Shown in pieces: positions 36,409 to 45,003 of a stretch of 64,000 bases of DNA. The stretch comes from Myxococcales bacterium (lineage in GTDB: Bacteria; Myxococcota; Myxococcia; Myxococcales; Myxococcaceae). The translations under genes were made by a program, and so were the position numbers. Location: positions 1 through 64,000 of the forward strand of contig JACPVI010000078.1 in assembly GCA_016191815.1 (NCBI GenBank), in the 5' to 3' direction. The notes beneath the pieces were generated by a model that ran no database searches, was not told the origin of the DNA, and was given only the letters and a program-made list of their open reading frames with translations. Position 1 is the stretch's first letter. Every line of letters begins with the position of its first letter.

Positions 36409-36999
36409 CTATGGGAAAGCGTCGGCCACGCGCACTTCGAAGCCGGGCAACAGCCGCGAGCGGGCCACCTCGTCGGCCTCGGCAACCTGGGGCGCGCCGA
36501 AGCGGTCGCCCTCCAGATTGAAGATGGAAATCCTTCGCGATCGAGTGTCGGCCAGCCAGTACTCGCGGACGCCGTTGCGCTCGTAGATTCCCTTCTTCTC
36601 CCCGCGGTCCCGGGAGGCCGTCGACTGCGAGAGAATCTCCATCACCAGGTCAGGCACCACCTTGAGGAATTCCCCTTCCCTCGGCGACGCTTGAGCCCAG
36701 CGCTCGTTGGAAACGAAGGTGACATCGGGCTCCACGACGTCGCCGGAGGGGAGAGCAAATCCTTGGCTGGATCCGAACACCTGACCCAGGATCCGCGTGA
36801 CGACGTACTGGCCGAGAGCCATCAGCAGTCGCGCCTCGGCCGAGCCATGCGGCCACCCCGCTGGAGTCATCATGACGATGCGCCCATGCAAAAACTCGTA
36901 GTGGTGGAGGTCGCCCCGGAACTCCCGCTCCCCCACCCATCGAGCGAATTCCTCGGGGGTGAACGTATCGACTGATTCGAAGACCGGCTCCATGAGCAT
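36409..36999 (-). CDS. Uma2 family (DUF820) putative nuclease
   Basis: The 196-residue protein matches the Uma2 family, whose fold is of the PD-(D/E)XK type. Visible marks are YEFLHGRIVMMTPAGWPHG (near 34-52), the acidic VVEPDVTFVS (near 90), PDLVMEILSQSTASRDRGEK (near 115-135) and REYWLADTRSRRISIF. The E-I-L-S and D-x-x-x-K pattern includes the presumed active-site residues. Function is poorly known; members are scattered and often horizontally acquired. Start ATG 36999 or 36993. The 3' end faces the lipoprotein gene 20 bases away. Confidence 0.83.
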   Translation of the reverse strand: MLMEPVFESVDTFTPEEFARWVGEREFRGDLHHYEFLHGRIVMMTPAGWPHGSAEARLLMALGQYVVTRILGQVFGSSQGFALPSGDVVEPDVTFVSNERWAQASPREGEFLKVVPDLVMEILSQSTASRDRGEKKGIYERNGVREYWLADTRSRRISIFNLEGDRFGAPQVAEADEVARSRLLPGFEVRVADAFP

Positions 37000-37071
37000 C
37001 AATATACCCGCGCCACCCGCAAGCTGCTCGCCGGGCTCTTGCCGGACAATCCCCTAGCCAGGCCGGCTGCC

Positions 37072-37227
37072 CTACTCCTCGGGCGGGTAGTAACCGCCGT
37101 AGGGCGTCGCCCGGCTCGACTCCGCCGCCTGGGCGAGGTGTGGCGCGGCGAAGTCGCCCTTCTTGAGCAGCCAGCGCCCGCGCACCAGGTGAACCTCGCC
37201 AAAGCGGAAGTCCGGAGACGCCTCCAA
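37072..37227 (-). CDS. possible small protein, unknown
   Basis: A 51-codon frame begins at a TTG preceded by GGGAG and ends in a TAG at 37072. The peptide (with FRFGEVHLVRGRWLLKKGDF and ending YGGYYPPEE) has normal composition and the G/C third-base bias of local genes, unlike shadow frames. It follows hemW by 38 bases on the same strand. It could be a real small gene or the remnant of a longer one. No family is recognised. Confidence 0.3.
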   Translation of the reverse strand: MEASPDFRFGEVHLVRGRWLLKKGDFAAPHLAQAAESSRATPYGGYYPPEE

Positions 37228-37265
37228 GCACTCCCTTCACCCGCGAGCCGCGCGGCGCGTGAAGC

Positions 37266-38420
37266 TCAGATTAACCTCGCCGCAACCTCGCTGTGCAGGT
37301 CCGCGCCCGCATCGGTGAGCGAGAGCCACCCGTCGCGCTTCACCGCCAGCCCTCGCGCCACCAACCGCTGCGCCTCGGCGCGCCGCGGGGCATAGTCGAA
37401 GCCCAGCTCCCGGCAGGCCGCCTCCAGCTCCACCCCGCGCGAGAGCCTGAGGCCCATCGCCACCCGCTCGGCGAACAGCTCCCTCCTCCCCAGCCGCTCC
37501 CTCGAGGCCTCCGGCAGCCGCCCCTGCTCCAACGCCTCGAGGTACTGCTCCGGACTCCGGAGATTGGAGTAGCGAAAACCCGTCCCCTCCCCACCGGAGA
37601 GGTAGCCGGTGGCGCCCGCGCCGAGCCCCAAGTACTCGCCGCCGGTCCAGTACAGCGTGTTGTGCCTGGAGTGGAGCCCGGGCCGGGCGAAGTTGGAGAT
37701 TTCGTACCGCTCCAGCCCGGCCGACCGGCAGGCCTCGCGGATGGCCCGCCCCATCTCCAGCACCTCCTCCTCGGGCGGGAGCGAGACCTCGCCCCGGGAG
37801 AGCAAGCGCGCGAGCGGCACCTCCTCCGCCAAGACCTCCCGGTCCAGGGTGAGCGCGTACGCCGAGAGGTGATCCACTCGGCGCGAGAGCGCAAGCCGGA
37901 CGTCCTCGCGCACCTCCTCCAGCGATTGCCCGTGCACTCCGTAGATGAGGTCCACCGAGAGGTTCTCGAAGCCGGCGGCGCGGGCTCGCTCGATCGCCGC
38001 GAGCGCTTCCTCGGGCCCGTGGGCTCTCCCCAGCGCGGAGAGCGTGGATGGCCGAAACGACTGCACCCCGATGGAGAGCCGGTTCACCCCCGCGGCGCGG
38101 TAGCCGTGGAAGCGCTCCGAGTCCGAGGCGCCCGGATTGGCCTCAAGCGTCACCTCGACCGAAGGCTCCACCTCGAAGCGCCGGAAGATTTCCCCCAGCA
38201 GGCCCGCCAAAGGCCCTGGCTCCCAAAGCGAAGGAGTGCCGCCCCCCAGGTAGACCGATTGCGCGGCGCGGTCCACCTTGCGCATCGACAGCTCGGCGGC
38301 GACCGCCTTGGCGTAGCGCTCGCCGGGCACCACGCGCGCCGCCACCGAGGCGAAGTCGCAGTACGGGCACTTCGAGAGGCAGTAGGGGAAGTGGACGTAC
38401 ACCCCGAACGCTGGGCCCAT
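37266..38420 (-). CDS. hemW: HemW-like radical SAM protein
   Basis: The 384-residue protein begins with the radical SAM Fe-S motif of HemW: Cys14, Cys18 and Cys21 in YCLSKCPYCDF, preceded by VYVHFPY. Also present are YLGGGTPSLW (SAM binding), SIGVQSF and the HemW-specific HNTLYW. The missing first-cysteine extension of oxygen-independent coproporphyrinogen oxidase (HemN) supports HemW, a heme chaperone delivering heme to membrane enzymes. It is 27 bases downstream of the coiled-coil gene, so both may share a transcript. Confidence 0.9.
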   Translation of the reverse strand: MGPAFGVYVHFPYCLSKCPYCDFASVAARVVPGERYAKAVAAELSMRKVDRAAQSVYLGGGTPSLWEPGPLAGLLGEIFRRFEVEPSVEVTLEANPGASDSERFHGYRAAGVNRLSIGVQSFRPSTLSALGRAHGPEEALAAIERARAAGFENLSVDLIYGVHGQSLEEVREDVRLALSRRVDHLSAYALTLDREVLAEEVPLARLLSRGEVSLPPEEEVLEMGRAIREACRSAGLERYEISNFARPGLHSRHNTLYWTGGEYLGLGAGATGYLSGGEGTGFRYSNLRSPEQYLEALEQGRLPEASRERLGRRELFAERVAMGLRLSRGVELEAACRELGFDYAPRRAEAQRLVARGLAVKRDGWLSLTDAGADLHSEVAARLI

Positions 38421-38447
38421 GGCTTTCCAACCCGCGGCGCGGCGCGC

Positions 38448-40178
38448 CTACTTCTTGAGCTGCTTGAGCTGCGCCTCCAGCCGGGCCACCTTGGACTGGA
38501 GCGAGGCTGCCGCCTCCCTCCACGACTCGGCCTGCACCAGCTTCTTCTTCAGTGTGGCGAGGTCCGCCTTGAGCTGGTCGCGCTCCGACAAGAGCTCGGG
38601 GGGCGGGCCGCTCTGCACCGGCCGCGCCGCCTCAGCCTTCGCCCCGGCGAGCTGCCGGTTCAGCTCGGCGGCGTTCTGCCCCAGCTTGGCCACCTGGTCC
38701 TCGAGCTGCCGGGCCTGCCGCTCCGCCATTTCCCTGGCCTGGCGCTCCTTGGCGTAGGAGGCCGAGGACTCCATCGCCTTGCGGTTGGCGGCCATCAGCT
38801 CCTCGCGGAGCTTCTTCATCGAGGCGGTCTCCACCTCGCTCTTGGTGCGCTGCAGCTCGGCGGCGAGCTGGCCCAGCTTCTCCTGCGTCTCCGCCAGGCC
38901 GGCCTCCACTTCGGCCTTCGCCGCCCGCTCCGCCTCCAGCGCGCCCCTCGCCTGCTCCAGCTCGGAGCTCGCCGCGTCGCGCTCGGAGGCGATCGCCGCA
39001 CCCCGGGAGCGCTCCTCCTCGAGCTGGGCGTTGGCCGCCTCGAGCTTCCCGGAGAGCTCCTGGCTCCACTGCTGAGCCTCCGCTTTGTGCTCCTCCAATT
39101 CCTTGAGGCGAGCCTCGGACTGCTCCAGCGAGCTCTTCGACCACTGCTGCTCGCCTTCCAGTGCGCGGATCCGCGAGGCGACCTCTTCGAGCTTTCGGGA
39201 CAGCTCGGCCGCCTCGGCCTTGGCCCGCTCCAGCTCGGCCCTCGCTCCTTGCGCGGCCTGCGCGGCCTGGTCTCGCTCGGCGGCGGCGCGCTGCACGTCC
39301 TCGGCAAACCGCCCCACCTCTGCGGAGAGCCGTTCGTTCTCGCTCGTCACCGCCTGGTACTGCTCGGTGGTGGCCTCGAGGTCTCCCTCCAGCTCGGAGT
39401 TCTTCGCCGCCAGCTCCGAGCAGCGGTCCTGGGCCAGGCTCAGCGCCTCCTTGGCGCCGATCAGCTCCTCCGCCACCTCGCCCCGGGCGGCCCGCTCCTG
39501 GGCCATCTGGGCGTCCGTCTCCGCGAGCTTGGCCTCCACCTCGGCGAGGGACCTCGCCAAGTCCTTCCTCTCGGCCTCGCTCTCCGCCGCCCGGCTCTGC
39601 TCCTCGAGGATGCGCCGCTCGGCCTCGTCGGCGCGGACGGTGTCCTTCTCGAGCATGTCTTTGAGCTGCTCGACTTGCGCCGGAAGCTCGGAAAGGCGCG
39701 AGGCCCGCTCGGCCGCCTCGCCGAGCTGCGCGCTCAGCCGGCCCGCCACCTCCCTGAGCGCCTTCGCCTCCTCGTCCACCGCGGCGTAGAGCGAGCGGGC
39801 GCGAGCCAGCGCCTCCTCCTTCTGTTTGAGCACCGCGCGGAAGAACTCCAGCTTCTCGTCCGGGCTCCCTCCCCTGGGGGGCCTCGGCTCGGGAGGCTCC
39901 TGGAAGGGGTCGGCGCCCTCCGGCCTCAGCACCTCCGGCGGAAGCTGGACCTGGACCGGCGAGGAGGGCGGGGCCGGCGCAAAGCCCCCAGTCCGCGCGG
40001 AGGGAGGAGCGGCCGCCCGAGGCGGCGGGAGCGGCGGTTTTCGGGGAAGCGGAGGCGGCGCGACCACCGGGGCTGGCGGCGCGGGACGGGCGGGCGCCCT
40101 GGCGAACGGCGTCAGCGGTTCGTCCTCTTCCAGGCTGTCGCGGAGGTCCGCGAGCGGGTCCACCTCGTCCGGCGGCAT
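38448..40178 (-). CDS. proline-rich N-terminus / long coiled-coil protein
   Basis: From ATG 40178 the product has 576 residues. The first 120 are disordered and Pro/Ala-rich (PAPPAPVVAPPPLPRKPPLP). The rest (about 120-570) is almost unbroken heptad-patterned helix rich in Glu, Ala, Lys and Leu, with no globular domain. Such proteins act as scaffolds or cytoskeleton-like elements in myxobacteria; which process is unknown. A strong G/C third-position bias supports coding. Very long alternative frames on both strands through this region are shadows of its repetitive composition. Confidence 0.82.
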   Translation of the reverse strand: MPPDEVDPLADLRDSLEEDEPLTPFARAPARPAPPAPVVAPPPLPRKPPLPPPRAAAPPSARTGGFAPAPPSSPVQVQLPPEVLRPEGADPFQEPPEPRPPRGGSPDEKLEFFRAVLKQKEEALARARSLYAAVDEEAKALREVAGRLSAQLGEAAERASRLSELPAQVEQLKDMLEKDTVRADEAERRILEEQSRAAESEAERKDLARSLAEVEAKLAETDAQMAQERAARGEVAEELIGAKEALSLAQDRCSELAAKNSELEGDLEATTEQYQAVTSENERLSAEVGRFAEDVQRAAAERDQAAQAAQGARAELERAKAEAAELSRKLEEVASRIRALEGEQQWSKSSLEQSEARLKELEEHKAEAQQWSQELSGKLEAANAQLEEERSRGAAIASERDAASSELEQARGALEAERAAKAEVEAGLAETQEKLGQLAAELQRTKSEVETASMKKLREELMAANRKAMESSASYAKERQAREMAERQARQLEDQVAKLGQNAAELNRQLAGAKAEAARPVQSGPPPELLSERDQLKADLATLKKKLVQAESWREAAASLQSKVARLEAQLKQLKK

Positions 40179-40286
40179 CGTGGCCAGACAGTACCGCTGC
40201 CGGGGCCTTCCCAAAAGTTCGATGCGCCCTGCGAGGGGGCAGGCTCGCCTTGCGCGAAGAGAGCCTCGGTGACAGGGTCGCCGGAA

Positions 40287-42890
40287 ATGGCCTCGCGTTT
40301 TTTGCTCGACAACGGGCTCACCGTGGTTTTCGACGAGCAACGCGTCGCCAAGGTGGCCGCTTTCCAGGTGTGGGTGAAGGCGGGCAGCGCCGACGAGCGG
40401 GCGGATCAGATCGGGCTGGCCCACCTGCACGAGCACATGCTCTTCAAGGGGACGAAGCGGCGAGGCCCCGGGGAGATCGCCCACGACATCGAGGCCCACG
40501 GCGGGGAGATCAACGCCTGGACCTCGTTTGATCAGACCGTCTACCACATCGTGATCGCCAGCCAGTTCGCCAGGCTCGGGCTGGACGCCCTCGCCGACGC
40601 GGTGCGCGAGTCGGCCTTCGACCCCGGCGAGCTGGAGCGGGAGATCGAGGTGGTCTGCGAGGAGATCAAGCGCAGCCAGGACATCCCCGCGCGCCGCGCC
40701 TCGAAGGACCTCTTCGCCACCGCCTACCTCCGCCACCCCTACCAGCGCCCGGTGATCGGCTGGGAGGAGGCGGTGCGCGCCCACACCCGCGAGGGAGTGC
40801 TCGACTTCTACCGGCGGCACTACGCGCCTTCCAACATGGTGCTCTCGGTCGCGGGCGACCTCTCCTTGGCGCAGGTGCGAGGCTGGGCCGAGGAGCTCTT
40901 CGGGGGAGATTGGGGCCGGCCACCGTCGAGCGCTCCTCCGAGGCCACAGGAGCCGCCGCTCGAGGCGACCAGGATCCTCCTGCGCGCGGACGAGGTGAAG
41001 GAGGCCTACCTCAACCTCTCCTTCCCCGCCCCCTCGGTGAGCCACCCCGACGCGCCGGCTCTCGACCTGCTCGCGATGATCGCCGGCCAAGGCGAGGCCT
41101 CGCGGCTGGTGATGCAGGTGAAGCGCAAGCGCTCGCTGGTGAACGAGATTCACGCCTACGCCTACACACCGAAGGATCCGGGACTGATGGCAGTGTCGAT
41201 GACGCTCCCGGCGGCGAACGCGGAGGCCGCGCTGGAGGAGGCGGCCCGGGTGCTGGCCCAGCTCCGGACCAACCCGGTCGGCCCGGAGGAGCTGGCCACC
41301 GTGAAGGCGCTGATGGAGTCCGAGGCGGTCTACCAGCGGGAGACGGTGCAGGGGCTGGCGAGGAAGCTCGGCTACTTCGAGTCCGCGGCGGGAGGCATCG
41401 AGGAGGAGGCGCGCTACTACGAGCGGATCGCCGCGCTCACCGCGGAGGAGATACTTGCCGCGGCGAGGCGCTACCTCACCCTGGAGCGCGCGGTGGTGAC
41501 CGGGCTGTTGCCTTTGGGGGCCACCCTCTCCGCCGAGCGGGTGAAGGGCATCCTGGCGGCGGCGGCGGGCGAGTCGCCTCCCGCCCCCAAGGACCGCAAG
41601 GTGCCGCGCGGCGAACGAGCCCCGCTGCAGGTGACCGCGCCGATCGCCGCCCGCGGCGGCACCTCGGGAATCATCGTCGAGCGGCTCGCCTCGGGGGCTT
41701 CGGTGATCATCCGCGAGGAGAGCGCGGTTCCGCTCTTTGCGATGCGCGCCGTCTTCCCGGGCGGACTCCGCTACGAGGCCGAGGACACCAACGGGCTCAC
41801 CACCCTGCTGGCGCGCAACCTCACCCGCGGAACCCCCTCGCGCGATGCGGAGGAGATTTCCCACCTCATCGACGACATGGCCGGTTCGCTCGCCGGGGCG
41901 GGAGGGAGGAACTCGGTGTCGCTCAGGGGCGAGTTCCTCTCCAAGCACTTCGACCGGGCCTTCGGGCTGTTCGCCGACTGCCTGCTCCATCCCTCGTTCC
42001 CGGAGGGAGAGCTGGAGCGCGAGCGGAGGCTGTTGCTCCAGGACATCCACACCCGGGAGGACAAGCCCTCCGGAGTGGCGTTCGACCTCTTCACCCGGGC
42101 GCTCTTTTCGCTGCACCCCTACCGCCTCAACAACCTGGGCGAGGCGGCCTCGGTGGAGCGGCTGGCCCGCTCGGCGCTCGGCGAGTACCACTCCGGGCAC
42201 CTGGACCCCTCGCAGCTCACCTTGTGCGTGGTGGGCGACGTGAAGGCGGAGCGGGTGATGGCGCTCGCCCATGAGGCCTTCGGCCGCTCGTTCGGGAAGG
42301 CGGTGCCGCCGCCGGAGGTGCCGCTGGAGCCCGCGCCCGCGGAGCCGCGGCGGGCCCACCAGCAACTTGCCCGCGCGCAGACGCACCTCGTCTACGGCTT
42401 TCAGGGGGTGAGGGTCACCGACCGTTCCCGGAGGGCGCTCGAGGTCCTCTCCACGGTGCTCTCCGGGCAGGGCGGGCGGCTGTTCGTGGAGCTTCGCGAC
42501 AGGCGGTCGATGGCCTACAGCGTCTCCAGCCTGACGGTGGAGGGCGTCGACCCCGGCTACTTCGCGGTGTACATCGGCACCAGCCCGGAGAAGGCGGAGT
42601 CCGCGCTGGAGGCGATCCGCGCGGAGCTGTCCCGGCTGGTGGAGGAGCCGGTCTCGGCGCAGGAGCTGAGGCGGGCCCAGCAGCACTTGATCGGCGTGCA
42701 CGAGATCGGCCTGCAGCGCAACGGCGCGCGGGCGGCGCTGATGGCGCTCGACCACTGCTACGGCATCGGAGCCGAGGCGTTCCTCTCGTACGCCGGGCAG
42801 ATCCAATCGGTGACGGCCGAGCAGGTGCTCGAGGTTGCACGGCGGATCATCGACCACCGCAAGAGCGCGCTCGCGATCGTCGGTCCCTAG
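40287..42890 (+). CDS. two-domain M16 family zinc peptidase
   Basis: The 867-residue protein is a double-length M16 peptidase. The first half holds the inverted zinc motif HLHEH (His46, Glu49, His50) with the distal ligand Glu126 in VVCEEIKR. The second half, from about residue 440, is an inactive M16 copy with the typical substrate-binding segment GGRLFVELRDRRSMAYSV. It should degrade small peptides in a closed chamber. No signal peptide is seen, so it may be cytoplasmic, although many homologues are exported. The ATG at 40287 matches the family N-terminus (LDNGLTVV near the start). Confidence 0.92.
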   Translation: MASRFLLDNGLTVVFDEQRVAKVAAFQVWVKAGSADERADQIGLAHLHEHMLFKGTKRRGPGEIAHDIEAHGGEINAWTSFDQTVYHIVIASQFARLGLDALADAVRESAFDPGELEREIEVVCEEIKRSQDIPARRASKDLFATAYLRHPYQRPVIGWEEAVRAHTREGVLDFYRRHYAPSNMVLSVAGDLSLAQVRGWAEELFGGDWGRPPSSAPPRPQEPPLEATRILLRADEVKEAYLNLSFPAPSVSHPDAPALDLLAMIAGQGEASRLVMQVKRKRSLVNEIHAYAYTPKDPGLMAVSMTLPAANAEAALEEAARVLAQLRTNPVGPEELATVKALMESEAVYQRETVQGLARKLGYFESAAGGIEEEARYYERIAALTAEEILAAARRYLTLERAVVTGLLPLGATLSAERVKGILAAAAGESPPAPKDRKVPRGERAPLQVTAPIAARGGTSGIIVERLASGASVIIREESAVPLFAMRAVFPGGLRYEAEDTNGLTTLLARNLTRGTPSRDAEEISHLIDDMAGSLAGAGGRNSVSLRGEFLSKHFDRAFGLFADCLLHPSFPEGELERERRLLLQDIHTREDKPSGVAFDLFTRALFSLHPYRLNNLGEAASVERLARSALGEYHSGHLDPSQLTLCVVGDVKAERVMALAHEAFGRSFGKAVPPPEVPLEPAPAEPRRAHQQLARAQTHLVYGFQGVRVTDRSRRALEVLSTVLSGQGGRLFVELRDRRSMAYSVSSLTVEGVDPGYFAVYIGTSPEKAESALEAIRAELSRLVEEPVSAQELRRAQQHLIGVHEIGLQRNGARAALMALDHCYGIGAEAFLSYAGQIQSVTAEQVLEVARRIIDHRKSALAIVGP

Positions 42891-42897
42891 CCCGTCC

Positions 42898-43176
42898 CTA
42901 GCCCGGTGCGCCGAAGATCGCTTGCTCGAGCCCGCGGGCCAGGAGCCGCCAAGCATGGGCGAGCAGGGGCAGCGCGGCGATGGCCACCGCTCCGCCGATC
43001 AGCACAAGCTTCGCACCCAGCGCCGCGGGCTCCCTGCCGAAGTGGGCTGCCACCTTCCCCAGCTGCCGGCGGTTGAGGGCGCCGAGCGCCACGAGCCTGA
43101 GCCCGACTCCCAGGACCAGCAGCCCGAACGCGCCGAGGCCGAGTCCGCCGAGAAACGCGCTATTCACCCACCTCAC
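42898..43176 (-). CDS. small membrane protein, unknown
   Basis: The 92-residue protein has two hydrophobic helices (SAFLGGLGLGAFGLLVLGVG and LVLIGGAVAIAALPLLAHAW) joined by a basic loop. An AGGAGAGG stands before GTG 43176; a second GTG at 43167 is possible. It converges on the M16 gene with seven bases between stops, where a short direct repeat (TCCCTAGCCCG-like, twice) overlaps both stop codons. No family is recognised. Confidence 0.6.
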   Translation of the reverse strand: MRWVNSAFLGGLGLGAFGLLVLGVGLRLVALGALNRRQLGKVAAHFGREPAALGAKLVLIGGAVAIAALPLLAHAWRLLARGLEQAIFGAPG

Positions 43177-43217
43177 CCTCTCCTGCGAGACACCTTCCTA
43201 CCATCAGGGCAGTCGCC

Positions 43218-43607
43218 ATGCCTGGCGGCGTTCCGTCCGGCCGGGCGAGGCAAGAAGCCGCATCGGCGCAGGAAGACCTACTTTTCCTTGCCATGAGCCC
43301 GGACGGACTGCACGACATCGGCCCGGGAGAAACCCGGACCTGGGACGAGCTGTGGGAGCTGGCGGGGATCATCCGCCACTTCAATGAGGGGTCGGATCTG
43401 GCCACGCGCGGCGCTGCCGAAGCGAGGCGGCACCGCGACGAGGAGCTCACCAGCTTCTTCGAGCGGCTGGAATCCGAGTGCCGGCGGGCGGTGGAGGAGG
43501 CCCGGGAGCTGTACGACCGCCGCCGCGCCGCCGGCGGCGGAGCGCGCGACGACGTGGAGGAATCCTCCATGGAGTCCTTCCCCGCGAGCGACTCGCCCGC
43601 CTGGTGA
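43218..43607 (+). CDS. small protein with C-terminal SFPASD motif
   Basis: The 129-residue protein has a helical, Glu/Arg-rich body (residues 45-105). It ends in VEESSMESFPASDSPAW, a short motif that recurs at the C-termini of many small bacterial proteins of unknown function. That motif and the helix composition argue that the gene is real. The ATG at 43218 is used; an ATG at 43293 would remove 25 poorly structured residues. No partner gene is obvious. Confidence 0.62.
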   Translation: MPGGVPSGRARQEAASAQEDLLFLAMSPDGLHDIGPGETRTWDELWELAGIIRHFNEGSDLATRGAAEARRHRDEELTSFFERLESECRRAVEEARELYDRRRAAGGGARDDVEESSMESFPASDSPAW

Positions 43608-43672
43608 ATCGCCGGCCGCCGGGGCGGACGTTGGCCAAGCGGGCACACCCCGTCACCGCTCGGCCGTCTTTC

Positions 43673-44611
43673 CTACGGCTGGTGGCCACCGTCCTTCGGG
43701 GCTCTCCGCTCCAGCTCGGCCTCGAGGGACTTGGTCCATTCCGCGGCGGGGGCGCCCTCCACCGCCCGGCAGGCGCTCGCCTCGCCCAACCAGCGGACCA
43801 CTTCGTCCGTTGGCGCTTCCTCAACGCGCTTCTCTGCCCCTTCGCCGGTGAGGAAGCCGGCCAGCTCCGCGCAGGAGCGGAACGCGTCCAGCCGAACCAT
43901 GTCCTCGGCGGCCAGCTCCGCCGGCACACCGTCGGCGAGGACGCGCTCGTGCGCCTGGCCGCGCAGCTCCTCGTGGGTAAACCTCGCCAGCCCGTCCCTG
44001 GCCTCGCGCGGCGCGGTGGGGCTCCCGGCCTGGCCTTCGCCCGGAGCGAGCGCCACCTGCGCCGTGGCGGGCCGTGGATTGCAGCGCTCCTCGGTGGCGC
44101 CTACCACCTGCTCGGCGCGCCGAAGCTCGCTGTCCTCTCCGGACTGGGTGACTTCCAGCGCCGCCACCACCAGCGCCGGAAGCCCCGCCACCAGAAGCCC
44201 GATCGCCCAGCCGGTGGCCACCTGTCGGTCCGAGGCCCCGTAGCGGCCCTCGCCGTCGATGAGGCTGCGGTTGGGCTCTCCGGAGAAGAGCTGCCGGGCG
44301 AGCAACAGGCCTCCGCCCAAGAGGGTGGTGGTGGTGCCCAACGCGATGGCCGGGCCGGCCGAGGGCGCAGTGCGCTCGGTGATGATCTCCTCGGCATACT
44401 CCTCGACGAGCTGCCGCTGGCAGAGGTCGAAGGTGGAGAGCGCCACCTCCAGCACGGGCCAGCTGGCCCTCACCTCGGCCGAAAAGCCGCCCGGGGCCAC
44501 CGAGGGGCGCTCGTACTTGCGGATCAGCGGGCCGCGCTCGATTCGCCGGTCCACCTCGATCCGCACGCAGCCGGACAGCGAAGCAGCCAGCAGGATGGGG
44601 AGGATTCTCAC
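43673..44611 (-). CDS. lipoprotein with two membrane helices, unknown
   Basis: GTG at 44611 gives 312 residues starting with a lipoprotein signal (LPILLAASLSGC). A beta-rich start is followed by two hydrophobic helices (IALGTTTTLLGGGLLLARQL near 105 and GWAIGLLVAGLPALVVAAL near 150) and a helical C-terminal domain with scattered cysteines. The start overlaps the stop of the upstream lipoprotein gene by four bases (GTGA), so they are translationally coupled. I do not recognise the family. Confidence 0.68.
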   Translation of the reverse strand: MRILPILLAASLSGCVRIEVDRRIERGPLIRKYERPSVAPGGFSAEVRASWPVLEVALSTFDLCQRQLVEEYAEEIITERTAPSAGPAIALGTTTTLLGGGLLLARQLFSGEPNRSLIDGEGRYGASDRQVATGWAIGLLVAGLPALVVAALEVTQSGEDSELRRAEQVVGATEERCNPRPATAQVALAPGEGQAGSPTAPREARDGLARFTHEELRGQAHERVLADGVPAELAAEDMVRLDAFRSCAELAGFLTGEGAEKRVEEAPTDEVVRWLGEASACRAVEGAPAAEWTKSLEAELERRAPKDGGHQP

Positions 44612-44964
44612 TGCGGGCTCCGGAGGAATTCCACCACCTCGGGGCAGCGGGAGAAGGATTGGGCCACGTCGTCGCAATCGGGGTGCGCCTCTGTGGCGTC
44701 TCCCGCCCGAAGCAGCGGAGCCCGGCACTCGAGAAAACGCGAGCGGCCGATGGTGGCGAAGGTGAAGGAGTCGTCGGCGCAACCCGAGCGCTCGAGCAGC
44801 GCCTCCTCGCACGCATCGCCTGGAGCGAGGGTCGCGTCCACCACCACGCAGCGAGGGGCCAGGCAGAGCCGGTGGAGGTAGTCCCGGCACACCGCCGCGT
44901 CGGGGGCCGGTGGCCCGGCGCAGCCGGCGAGCATCGCAAGCGGTATCCAGAGAAGCCGCAGCAC
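44608..44964 (-). CDS. small cysteine-rich lipoprotein
   Basis: The 118-residue product begins at GTG 44964 with a lipoprotein signal ending MLAGC (Cys15). About eight cysteines in the mature part (VCRDYLHRLCLAPRC, DACEEALLERSGC, ECRAPLL, DCDDVAQSFSRC) suggest a disulfide-stabilised extracytoplasmic domain, a style common among myxobacterial lipoproteins. It is coupled to the following lipoprotein gene. Function is unknown. Confidence 0.68.
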   Translation of the reverse strand: MLRLLWIPLAMLAGCAGPPAPDAAVCRDYLHRLCLAPRCVVVDATLAPGDACEEALLERSGCADDSFTFATIGRSRFLECRAPLLRAGDATEAHPDCDDVAQSFSRCPEVVEFLRSPQ

Positions 44965-45003
44965 CGCGGTGGAGAATAGCCGCAGCCGGGTTAGAACGTC
45001 GCC

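Noticed and set aside
37293-40286. Very long upstream extension of the M16 peptidase
   Set aside because: It runs antisense through hemW and the coiled-coil gene and gives a Leu/Arg/His-rich string. The family start is the ATG at 40287.
42880-42906. Direct repeat TCCCTAGCCCG at the M16 stop as an attachment site
   Set aside because: Only about ten bases, overlaps two stop codons, and no integrase or mobile cargo is nearby.
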